NCBI GenBank assembly: GCA_036394575.1
Contig: DASWEY010000043.1
Span: 1 to 25,343, forward strand
Direction: 5' to 3'
Length of the DNA stretch: 25,343 nucleotides
From: UKL13-2 sp036394575
GTDB taxonomy: Bacteria; Pseudomonadota; Gammaproteobacteria; Burkholderiales; Usitatibacteraceae
The notes under the pieces are model-generated. The model worked only from the letters and a program-made list of their open reading frames with translations. It ran no database searches and was not told the origin of the DNA. Made by a program: the position numbers and the translations under genes. This document shows, one piece after another, positions 1 through 6,404 of this stretch (position 1 is its first letter; each line of letters starts with the position of its first letter).

Positions 1-1
1 T

Positions 2-388
2 ATCAGCCTACATGTGCGCACCGAAATTGCCGCGCTCGAGGGCGCCGAGCAGCTCGAGCGCGTGACCTGGCGCGGCCCGGCCGACACCCAGACCCGCCAT
101 ATCGGCCATGTGTTCCTGATGACCGGCGCGGTGCCGAACACGCGCTGGCTGCAGGACTGCATCGCCCTCGACGCCAAAGGCTTTGTCTGCACCGGGGCGG
201 ACATCCCTGCTGCTGACCTGGAGCCCACGCTGTGGCCGCGGGCACGGGCGCCCTATCCTTACGAGACCAGTTTGCCGGGCATCTTCGCCGTCGGCGATGT
301 GCGCGCCGGCAGCGTCAAGCGTGTCGCGGCGGCGGTCGGCGACGGCTCAGCCTGCGTGCAATATGTGCATCGGGTGTTGCAGGAGTGA
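2..388 (+). CDS. Thioredoxin-reductase-like FAD oxidoreductase, C-terminal part
   Basis: The 5' end lies outside the window, so only the last 128 residues are visible. The fragment carries the C-terminal signature of the thioredoxin reductase/NAD(P)-FAD oxidoreductase family: the stretch GIFAVGDVRAG, followed by SVKRVAAAVGDGS, is the FAD-contacting motif near the end of these enzymes. The upstream part (HVFLMTGAVPNT) matches the second half of the NAD(P)H domain. Known members pass electrons from NAD(P)H through FAD to a disulfide. The redox-active CxxC would lie upstream and cannot be checked. Many bacterial homologues carry an extra N-terminal response-regulator or cyclic-nucleotide domain, also not visible here. 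The frame is open from base 2 and ends in TGA at 386-388. The next gene is convergent, across a repeat-filled gap. Confidence 0.85.
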   Translation: MSLHVRTEIAALEGAEQLERVTWRGPADTQTRHIGHVFLMTGAVPNTRWLQDCIALDAKGFVCTGADIPAADLEPTLWPRARAPYPYETSLPGIFAVGDVRAGSVKRVAAAVGDGSACVQYVHRVLQE

Positions 389-394
389 TGACGG

Positions 395-456
395 CGTAGA
401 GCGCCATTTGCCAAAGCTGGTGATGCCATGTCGGAGGCACCAAGACAGCTTGGCAA
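395..456 (+). repeat. Partial member of the dispersed hairpin repeat
   Basis: Bases 395-409 (CGTAGAGCGCCATTT) match the head of the 69-bp elements at 623-691 and 16139-16207. After this head the sequence diverges but again forms an imperfect inverted repeat. The left arm starts at 408 (TTGCCAAAGCTGG) and the right arm ends at 456 (CAGCTTGGCAA). The conserved tail is absent. It may be a diverged or chimeric member of the same family. The stretch sits 7 bp after the stop of the oxidoreductase and could also help terminate transcription. Confidence 0.5.
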
Positions 457-484
457 TCGAGGCAATCTCAAGCCGAGAAGAAGT

Positions 485-579
485 GTCGCCCCGGCTTCAG
501 TCCGGGGCCCAAGTTTCTTCATACTCGCGTGGATGCAAAATTGGATCCAGGACCAGTTTCTCAAATGAGCCGGGATGAC
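485..579. repeat. Small palindromic element with terminal inverted repeats
   Basis: A 95-bp non-coding stretch is bounded by near-matching terminal inverted repeats. The left end is GTCGCCCCGGC (485-495). The right end is GCCGGGATGAC (569-579), whose reverse complement is GTCATCCCGGC (9 of 11 identical). Just inside the left end is a perfect small hairpin, CCCCGG (489-494) with CCGGGG (502-507). Elements of this general style are common intergenic repeats in proteobacteria. No second copy is present in this window, so its repetitive nature is inferred from the structure alone. Confidence 0.5.
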
Positions 580-622
580 AACGCAAGATTTAAGTTCATC
601 TCCAGAATTTCCTGTCTGAAAG

Positions 623-691
623 TCGTAGAGCGCCATTCGGCGCGCTCTTTCAGGCATTTTTGCCCGGAAAGCCGCGCCAGTGCTGGATCTT
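623..691 (+). repeat. Dispersed 69-bp hairpin repeat, copy A
   Basis: This is one of three copies found in this window. The head is TCGTAGAGCGCCATTC (623-638). The 40-nt hairpin has arms at 639-655 and 662-678 with loop ATTTTT (656-661). The tail is AGTGCTGGATCTT (679-691). The outer arm pairs GGCGCG with CGCGCC, and three mismatches lie further in. Together with the two preceding elements it fills the 389-724 gap between the oxidoreductase (+) and the LytTR gene (-), which holds no credible gene. The three copies are compared in the findings. Confidence 0.85.
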
Positions 692-724
692 ACTTTTCTG
701 GCGCGCCCGAAACTCAACCCATCC

Positions 725-1621
725 TCAGCCCATCCCCTTCTTGCGCAACTCGTCGCGGTAGCGCCGGCTGCAGGGAATCTGGCTGCCGTCGCGCATTTTG
801 ATACGCGCGTCGCCGCTTTCGATCGGCTCGATCTCGAGCACGCAGTCGAGGTTGACGATATAGCTGCGATGCACGCGCACGAAGCGCGCCGGGTCGAGCC
901 GCGATTCGATCGCCGCCATGGTCGCGCGCAGCGGGTAGTCGTGTGCGCGCACACGCAGATTGACGTAATTGCCCATGGCCTGCAGCCATTCCACATCGGC
1001 GGCCGGCAGCAGGAATTCACGGCCCAGCTTGCGCACCAGGAAACGTTCGGGCCGCTCGATCGGCTCCACCGGCGGCCCATCGTCGGGCGCCGCCAGCAGG
1101 CTCGCCTCGCCCTGCGCGCGCAGCAGCAGCAGTCGATAGGCGCCGGTAATCAACAGAATGCCGGCATAGGTACGGATGTCTTTCAGATATTCATAGCCCA
1201 GTTCGCGCCCCCAGCTGCCGAACACATAGTTTGAATCGAAGCCGAGGTAGGCCAGTTTGCGCAGCGCCACCATGCCGACCACATGCGCCAGGCAAAACGC
1301 CAGGCTGGCGGCGAGATGCGGCCACAGATTGCGCTTGAGCGAGCCGAATTGCAGCGGGAAGCGCCGCTCGAAGGTGATCACCGCCGGCACCAGGGCGAGA
1401 ATCAACAGATGGCTGGTCCATTCCCAGACCACCGGCTCCCAAGGCGCGAATTTAAGATGCACGCGCTCGATATCGAGTTGCACCACCACGCTGTTGACGG
1501 CGGCCTGGGCGCACAGGGTGACGATCCAGAAACCGGGCTCGACCCATTTGCGCCAAAGCTGGTAGCGGGCCAGCCAGTCCTGGTGGATTGCGGGCGGGGA
1601 TACGGGCGCGGGAGAATGCAT
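725..1621 (-). CDS. LytTR-family transcriptional regulator with N-terminal membrane domain
   Basis: This 298-residue protein has a C-terminal LytTR DNA-binding domain (about 193-296). Its motif ARFVRVHRSYIVNLDCV (245-261) is typical of LytTR/AgrA-type regulators. Instead of a receiver domain, the N-terminal half has about four hydrophobic segments (roughly 31-50, 69-88, 103-128 and 148-168). It should therefore be a membrane-bound one-component regulator that senses at the inner membrane and binds DNA directly, with no phospho-acceptor. The signal and targets are unknown. The start at 1621 fits the domain layout. TACAAT lies 6 bp upstream and there is no Shine-Dalgarno sequence, so the mRNA may be leaderless. 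The gene is divergent from the acyltransferase, a plausible but unproven target. It ends convergent to the oxidoreductase. Confidence 0.88.
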   Translation of the reverse strand: MHSPAPVSPPAIHQDWLARYQLWRKWVEPGFWIVTLCAQAAVNSVVVQLDIERVHLKFAPWEPVVWEWTSHLLILALVPAVITFERRFPLQFGSLKRNLWPHLAASLAFCLAHVVGMVALRKLAYLGFDSNYVFGSWGRELGYEYLKDIRTYAGILLITGAYRLLLLRAQGEASLLAAPDDGPPVEPIERPERFLVRKLGREFLLPAADVEWLQAMGNYVNLRVRAHDYPLRATMAAIESRLDPARFVRVHRSYIVNLDCVLEIEPIESGDARIKMRDGSQIPCSRRYRDELRKKGMG

Positions 1622-1766
1622 GCGCGAATTGTAACGGGGTGCGGGCCGAAAACCGTCCCTGCCGCCCGCCGCTCATCACAAATTGCCCGCGATTGGTCAC
1701 ATAATCCGCCGCCGGACCATGGCCGCGATTAGTTTGGCGCCTTCACTGAACTTTTTTGGAGCCGCC

Positions 1767-2954
1767 ATGAAGCGCCGTCACGATATCGATGCCCTGCGCG
1801 CCATCGCCTTTGCTTTCCTGATCCTGTTTCACGTCGGCATGCTGTACGTGGCCGAATGGGAATGGCATGTCAAAAGCAGTTATTTGTCCGAAACCCTGCA
1901 GATCCCGATGCTGTTCCTGAACCGCTGGCGCATGGACCTGATCTTTCTGATTTCAGGCATCTCCACGGCCTTCCTGATGCGCAACGCGGCGACCGGCGAT
2001 TTTCTGCGCCAGCGCTCAAAGCGCCTGATGTGGCCCCTGCTGTTCGGCATTCTCGTGGTGGTGCCGATTCAACCCTATTGCCAAGGCGTGAGCAATGGCC
2101 TGGTCGAGCCGGGCTTCCTGACATTCCTGGGCCGCTATTACACCGGCTATCCCTGGCCGGCCAAGGCCTTCGATGGCTGGGAACACGGCTTCACCTGGAA
2201 CCATCTCTGGTACCTGGCGTATCTCTGGTGCTATACGGCGGTACTGCTGTTGCTGCGTCCGCTGTTCGAATCGCGCGCGATGCGGGCCGTCGAGCGGGCC
2301 TTCAACGGATTGCGCGGCGCCCGCCTGCTGCTGTGGCCGGCGATGCCCCTGCTCGTCGCCACCTGCCTGCTGCGCCTGCATTTCGAGGATACCGGCGACC
2401 TGATTCACGACTGGTATCGGCACGCAATTTACTTCACGGTGTTTGTCTATGGCTGGTGGCTGGGACGCAGCGAGCCGCTGTGGGCGGAATTGATGAGACT
2501 GCGCAAACTGTCGCTGGCCGCGGGCCTCATGATGTTCGCGGTGTATATCCTGATCGTCCGGCTGCAGCCCGACCAGCTGCCATTTTGGGAACTGCTGACG
2601 ATCTGGGTCGTGCGCACCGCCTACATCTGGCTGGCGCTGTGCGCGGTGCTGGGCTGGGGACATGCCTTGCTGAATCGGCCATTCCGCTGGTTGCCGCGGG
2701 CGACCGAGGCGGTTTATCCCTGGTACATACTGCACCAGAGTCTGATCGTGCTGCTCGCCTACTGGCTGGTGCCGCTGAAGCTGGGCGTGCTCGCTGAGCT
2801 GCCCCTGGTATTGCTCGGCACGATAGCGGGATGCTGGGGTTTAACCGCGTTGATCAAACGCAGCAGGTGGCTGCGGCCGGCGTTCGGCCTGAAAAATGCG
2901 CCGCGCCTGGCCTTGAACAAAGGTCCCGGCGCGCAGCCGGTGGCCGCCGAATAA
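1767..2954 (+). CDS. Acyltransferase family 3 membrane protein (MdoC/OpgC-like)
   Basis: This 395-residue integral membrane protein belongs to the acyltransferase-3 superfamily. The N-terminus (RRHDIDALRAIAFAFLILFH) carries the family's R-x-x-x-I-D-x-L-R-A opening and the His of the first helix. About ten hydrophobic segments follow, and the C-terminal YPWYILHQSLIVLLAYWLV stretch resembles OpgC-type and related O-acyltransferases. Family members move acyl groups, often acetyl or succinyl, onto periplasmic glucans, polysaccharides or lipids. The substrate here cannot be read from sequence. I chose the ATG at 1767 over upstream in-frame starts because GGAG lies about 6 bp before it and the family N-terminus begins there. 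It is divergent from the LytTR gene and convergent with rdgC. No glucan synthesis genes (opgG/opgH) are nearby. Confidence 0.85.
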   Translation: MKRRHDIDALRAIAFAFLILFHVGMLYVAEWEWHVKSSYLSETLQIPMLFLNRWRMDLIFLISGISTAFLMRNAATGDFLRQRSKRLMWPLLFGILVVVPIQPYCQGVSNGLVEPGFLTFLGRYYTGYPWPAKAFDGWEHGFTWNHLWYLAYLWCYTAVLLLLRPLFESRAMRAVERAFNGLRGARLLLWPAMPLLVATCLLRLHFEDTGDLIHDWYRHAIYFTVFVYGWWLGRSEPLWAELMRLRKLSLAAGLMMFAVYILIVRLQPDQLPFWELLTIWVVRTAYIWLALCAVLGWGHALLNRPFRWLPRATEAVYPWYILHQSLIVLLAYWLVPLKLGVLAELPLVLLGTIAGCWGLTALIKRSRWLRPAFGLKNAPRLALNKGPGAQPVAAE

Positions 2955-2959
2955 GCCAT

Positions 2960-2998
2960 GGTGGCGGCGGAATCGAAAGGCCGATTCCGCCCCGCCAT
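2960..2998. terminator. Hairpin between convergent acyltransferase and rdgC genes
   Basis: Perfect 10-bp arms GGCGGAATCG (2966-2975) and CGATTCCGCC (2982-2991) enclose a short loop, with further partial pairing outside. On the + strand a T-run follows at 3007-3012, about 15 bases after the core stem, which is further than usual for an intrinsic terminator. It probably ends transcription from the acyltransferase side, but the fit is imperfect. Confidence 0.45.
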
Positions 2999-3003
2999 CG
3001 CGC

Positions 3004-3912
3004 TTATTTTTTCTCGCCCTCGATCACGCCGCCGAGCGCCTCAACCAGGTCCGCGATCATCTGCCGCAATTCGCCCGTCATCAGCATGAAGTCGGAATCG
3101 AAGCGCTCTTCCTCGACCAGCACCACGCCGTCGGCGCTTTCCTTGATCACGTCGACCGGCGCAATACGCTTCAGGGTCAGGGATTCGGTGAGCACGAAGG
3201 ACACGCGGTTTTCCCAGGTCAGCGCGAGACGCGTGCATTGTTTGCCGGCAGTGATGTGGCGCTGCACTTCCTTGGGGTCGAGCGTATGGCGCACAAAACG
3301 CACCGTGGCCTTTTCTTCGACGGGCGATTGCAGCTCGGTGTCCTGGTCGATACTGAAGCCGGGCGGCACCTCGTCGGCAGCCAGCCAGGCGGTCATCGCC
3401 ACCATCGGCGACAGGGCCGCCTCGAGACGCTCGAAATGCACGCCTTCGACAGATTTGTTGAGCAGAGCCAGCACTTCATCGGCCTTGCCGGGCGAGCCGG
3501 AATCGATCGCCAGCCAGCCGGCGGCGGGATTGATCCATACCCAGGTATTGCGGCGCACATTGAAGGCGCGCGGCAGCAGCTCGTCGGTGACCTGATCCTT
3601 CAGCTCGCGCACTTGCTTGCGGCCGGGCTTGAAACCCTGGCGCTCTTCCAGCTCGGCCGCCTTGGCCTTGGTGACTTCCTTGATGACGGAGGCCGGCAAC
3701 AGCTTCTTTTCCGCGCCCAGCGTGATCAGCAACTGGCCGTTGACGGCATGCACCAGCAAATCATTATCGCGGGGTGAAGCCCAGCCCTGGGTTTGCATTT
3801 CATAACTGCTGGCGGAGCGGAAGGCGTGGCGCGCCAGCTGTTGATCAAGTTGCGCGGGGGTGATGTCCCAGGGCGCGGGAAAACGATAAACCTGCAAATT
3901 CTTGAACCACAT
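3004..3912 (-). CDS. rdgC: Recombination-associated protein RdgC
   Basis: This 302-residue protein is nearly the same length as E. coli RdgC (303). The opening MWFKNLQVYRF, the segment ELLPRAFNVRRNTWVWINP and the region around SVEGVHFERLEAALSPMVAMTAWL are characteristic. RdgC is a cytoplasmic, nucleoid-associated protein that forms a ring-shaped dimer around DNA. In characterised species it restrains RecA-dependent strand exchange and is needed when certain recombination functions are missing. The ATG at 3912 gives the family's standard N-terminus. A sigma70-like promoter lies upstream. The gene is transcribed alone, 108 bp after the end of the pseudouridine synthase gene on the same strand, and converges on the acyltransferase. 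Confidence 0.95.
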   Translation of the reverse strand: MWFKNLQVYRFPAPWDITPAQLDQQLARHAFRSASSYEMQTQGWASPRDNDLLVHAVNGQLLITLGAEKKLLPASVIKEVTKAKAAELEERQGFKPGRKQVRELKDQVTDELLPRAFNVRRNTWVWINPAAGWLAIDSGSPGKADEVLALLNKSVEGVHFERLEAALSPMVAMTAWLAADEVPPGFSIDQDTELQSPVEEKATVRFVRHTLDPKEVQRHITAGKQCTRLALTWENRVSFVLTESLTLKRIAPVDVIKESADGVVLVEEERFDSDFMLMTGELRQMIADLVEALGGVIEGEKK

Positions 3913-3948
3913 AACGTCTCTGGAAAGTCCCGGGAAAAAGCGTCGTAG

Positions 3949-3977
3949 TTTATACGAGCCTGCGGGCTTCTCCGCAA
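3949..3977 (-). promoter_or_regulatory. Sigma70-like promoter of rdgC
   Basis: On the minus strand, TTGCGG (-35, plus positions 3972-3977) and TATAAA (-10, 3949-3954) are separated by exactly 17 bp. Transcription would start about 30 bases before the rdgC ATG at 3912. Confidence 0.65.
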
Positions 3978-4020
3978 CCGATGCACAGTGCGGGCGTTGA
4001 TCGCGCCGGATTCGCGGGCG

Positions 4021-4722
4021 CTAAAATCGTTCGTTGGCTGCCAGGTAGCGCCATTGCGCGAGTGGCAATTTCGCCATCGCCACGCGGCCGATGCGGATGC
4101 GTTTCATCGATTCCGCCTTGAGGCCGGCCTGCGCGCAGAGAAACGTGATCTGGCCCAGCCGGGCGCCCTTGATGGCAAAACGCAGATGGGTTTCGTTTTG
4201 CCGGCTGACCTTGGCCGGCGGCAGCGCGCGTCCCTGGAAATCGAGTATGCGTTTGAGCTTGCCGATTTCCGCGTCCGACACCTGCCCGGGAAACGCGACG
4301 ATATATTCCTGCTCCACAGTCGCCGCATCGTCGACCAGCTTGCGCGTGATGCGCCAGTTTTGCGTGACCACGCGGAGACCGGACGCGCCTGCCTCGATCG
4401 GCAAGGTCGGCTTCAGTCCGACAAAATGGCGTTTCAGCAAGTGGATGCCGGACGCATCCTCCGCCCAGCGGGTGGCGGCGGAAAGCGGCGGTTCGGCGGC
4501 ATCGTCTGCCGGCTGATGGTAGAGCATGGTCGCCGGTTCCAGCGGCGACAGCGTCGCCGCGGCGTGCAATTCGATGCGCTCGGTCGAAACCCGGAATTGC
4601 GGCTCTTCCACCACCTGCCCGTCCACCATCACCCAGCCGCCCTCGATATAAAGCTCGGCCTCGCGGCGCGAACAGGGGATCATTTCAGCCAGGCGTTTGG
4701 CGAGGCGCAGCGGTTCGGTCAT
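4021..4722 (-). CDS. RsuA/RluF-type pseudouridine synthase homologue with altered active site
   Basis: This 233-residue protein has an N-terminal S4 RNA-binding domain (about 5-50, with CSRREAELYIEGGWVMVDG) followed by an RsuA/RluB/E/F-type pseudouridine synthase domain (about 63-230). It ends with the family's KRIRIG...WRYL segment. Such enzymes isomerise specific uridines in rRNA or tRNA. The catalytic motif, normally RLD followed by SGLL.LT, here reads PIEAGASGLRVVT, which places Glu110 where the invariant Asp is expected. The motif usually seen as NKP.G earlier in the domain is also degenerate (YHQPAD). RNA binding is likely, but catalysis is doubtful. I chose the start at 4722 (MTEPLRLAKRL) because the S4 domain begins there; an in-frame ATG at 4731 is possible. 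It is divergent from the VF530 gene. Confidence 0.8.
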   Translation of the reverse strand: MTEPLRLAKRLAEMIPCSRREAELYIEGGWVMVDGQVVEEPQFRVSTERIELHAAATLSPLEPATMLYHQPADDAAEPPLSAATRWAEDASGIHLLKRHFVGLKPTLPIEAGASGLRVVTQNWRITRKLVDDAATVEQEYIVAFPGQVSDAEIGKLKRILDFQGRALPPAKVSRQNETHLRFAIKGARLGQITFLCAQAGLKAESMKRIRIGRVAMAKLPLAQWRYLAANERF

Positions 4723-4748
4723 GGACGGCATTCTGCGGTAAAGACCAT

Positions 4749-4771
4749 ATTGTAGGCGCGCAACGTAAAAT
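4749..4771. promoter_or_regulatory. Back-to-back -10 elements between divergent genes
   Basis: The gap between the two divergent start codons is only 56 bp. It contains TACAAT on the minus strand (4749-4754), suited to the pseudouridine synthase gene. It also contains TAAAAT on the plus strand (4766-4771), which ends 7 bp before the VF530 ATG at 4779. Neither has a convincing -35 box. The two promoters would overlap, so the genes could affect each other's expression. Confidence 0.4.
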
Positions 4772-4778
4772 CGCTCGC

Positions 4779-5012
4779 ATGAAACCGCCTCTGAAACCAC
4801 CCATCCATCCGCGCCATCTCGACGGCATTACCCTGGAGGCCATGCTCACCGCCCTGGTCGCTGCCATCGGCTGGGAGGCAATGGCGGCTGCCGTGCCGAT
4901 CCGTTGCTTCACCCATGATCCCAGCATCACCTCCAGCCTCAAGTTCCTGCGCAGGACGCCTTGGGCACGGCAGAAGGTGGAGGCCCTGTATCTGCAACAG
5001 CGCCGCAGCTAG
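4779..5012 (+). CDS. VF530-family (DUF2132) small DNA-binding protein
   Basis: This 77-residue protein matches the VF530/DUF2132 family along its length. The diagnostic parts are LDGITLEAMLTALVAAIGW, IRCFTHDPSITSSLKFLRRT and PWARQKVEALYL. The family is named after a Vibrio fischeri protein annotated as DNA-binding; its cellular role is poorly known. The protein is small and helical with no export signal, so it should be cytoplasmic. No Shine-Dalgarno sequence precedes the ATG, while TAAAAT lies 7 bp upstream, suggesting a leaderless transcript. It is divergent from the pseudouridine synthase homologue and 111 bp before the phosphodiesterase gene. Confidence 0.9.
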   Translation: MKPPLKPPIHPRHLDGITLEAMLTALVAAIGWEAMAAAVPIRCFTHDPSITSSLKFLRRTPWARQKVEALYLQQRRS

Positions 5013-5123
5013 TCTACAAGACCGACAAAAACGGCAGAGTCTGGCTACCGGAAGATGAATAATTTTTTTGTAATTTGGATCACTGCAAGACTGAATTCCG
5101 CTTGGCCTGCTTACAATAGCGCC

Positions 5124-6377
5124 ATGATTGCTTCCTTCCGCCGCCTGGGCTGGGCGCTTCTTGCCGCCCTCACCGCCTGTACGTCCCTGCATGCCCCGAT
5201 ACCGCCGGCCACCGACAACCCGAAACCACTGCTGATCCTGATTTCGATCGACGGCTTTCGCCCCGACTTTCTCGATCGCGGCCTGACGCCGACCTTGTCG
5301 CAACTGGCGGCGGAAGGGGTGCTGGCGCGGCAAGGCATGCGACCGGCATTTCCGGCGCTGACCTTTCCCAGCCATTACAGCATGGTCACCGGCCTGCATC
5401 CCGACCGCCATGGCATCGTCAGCAACACCATGAGCGATGCCACGATTCCGGACGTGACCTTTTCGCTGGGCAATCGCGCCGCGGTGCAGGACCGGCGCTG
5501 GTGGGACGCCGCCACGCCCATCTGGGTGAGCGCGGAACAGCAGGGCATCCGCACCGCAACCATGTACTGGCCCGGATCCGAGGCGCCGATACAAGGTGTA
5601 AGACCCGGCGAGTGGCGCCAGTACGACATCAATTTTCCCGCCGAGGCGCGCGTCGACGAGGTGCTGGCCTGGCTTGACCGCCCGCTCGCGACCCGCCCCG
5701 CCTTCATCACCCTTTACCTCGACAATGTCGATACCGCCGGGCATCGTCATGGCCCGGATTCCGAGCAGAACGCCGCGGCCATTCGCCTGGCCGACACCGC
5801 CATCAAGCGGCTGGTCGATGGCCTAAGGGCGCGCGGCAGATTGAGCGACACCAACCTGGTCATTGTCTCCGACCACGGCATGGCGGCGACGTCGAAAGAG
5901 CGCGTGGTGTGGTTGGACGAGATCATCGATCCCGCCGCAGTCGCCCCCTTTGGCAACGGCGGCCCCTTCATCGGCATCACGCCCCTGCCCGGAAAAGCGG
6001 CCGAGATCGGCAACGCCCTGCAAGCACCGCATGCGCATTTGCAGTGCTGGCCCAAGGCGAAGTTGCCGGCGCGATTCGATTACGGCCGCAATGCGCGTGT
6101 GCCGCCCATCATTTGCCTGGCCGACACCGGCTGGTGGATCAGCACGCATGTCCTGGCAGAACGTACCCCGCCCAGTGGCGGCGCGCATGGCTTCGATCCG
6201 GAGGATCCACTGATGACGGCCCTGTTCCTGGCGCATGGTCCGGCGTTCCGTGCCGGACAAGGTCTCGACCGCGTGAATACGGTGGATATTTACCCGCTGC
6301 TGGCGAAGCTGACCGGCGTCAGGCCACAACCCAATCAGGGCAATCTGGCGACATTCCAAAACGTTCTGCGACCCTGA
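5124..6377 (+). CDS. NPP-type nucleotide pyrophosphatase/phosphodiesterase lipoprotein
   Basis: This 417-residue exported enzyme belongs to the alkaline phosphatase superfamily, ectonucleotide pyrophosphatase/phosphodiesterase (NPP) type. The signal peptide ends in a lipobox, LTAC, with Cys19 as the lipid site. Active-site features are visible: Asp43 in SIDGFRPDFL (metal), Thr80 in ALTFPSHYSMVTGLHPDRHG (nucleophile), and the later metal ligands in DNVDTAGHRHGPDS and IVSDHGM. NPPs hydrolyse phosphodiester or pyrophosphate bonds in nucleotides or lipids using two Zn ions. The natural substrate is unknown. I preferred the ATG at 5124 to an upstream in-frame start at 5055 because it starts the signal peptide directly. 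TACAAT lies 6 bp before this ATG and there is no Shine-Dalgarno sequence, so it may be leaderless. Confidence 0.88.
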   Translation: MIASFRRLGWALLAALTACTSLHAPIPPATDNPKPLLILISIDGFRPDFLDRGLTPTLSQLAAEGVLARQGMRPAFPALTFPSHYSMVTGLHPDRHGIVSNTMSDATIPDVTFSLGNRAAVQDRRWWDAATPIWVSAEQQGIRTATMYWPGSEAPIQGVRPGEWRQYDINFPAEARVDEVLAWLDRPLATRPAFITLYLDNVDTAGHRHGPDSEQNAAAIRLADTAIKRLVDGLRARGRLSDTNLVIVSDHGMAATSKERVVWLDEIIDPAAVAPFGNGGPFIGITPLPGKAAEIGNALQAPHAHLQCWPKAKLPARFDYGRNARVPPIICLADTGWWISTHVLAERTPPSGGAHGFDPEDPLMTALFLAHGPAFRAGQGLDRVNTVDIYPLLAKLTGVRPQPNQGNLATFQNVLRP

Positions 6378-6378
6378 C

Positions 6379-6397
6379 CGCAGGAACCCTGCCTGCG
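6379..6397. terminator. Short hairpin between convergent genes
   Basis: CGCAGG (6379-6384) and CCTGCG (6392-6397) form a perfect 6-bp stem in the 27-bp gap between the phosphodiesterase stop and the gamma-glutamyltransferase stop. No T-run follows on either strand, so terminator function is only a possibility. Confidence 0.3.
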
Positions 6398-6404
6398 CAT
6401 CCGC

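Noticed and set aside
4719..5750. 343-residue open frame on the minus strand across the VF530 and phosphodiesterase genes
   Set aside because: It overlaps two recognisable genes and the divergent promoter region and has no family features; it is a shadow frame.
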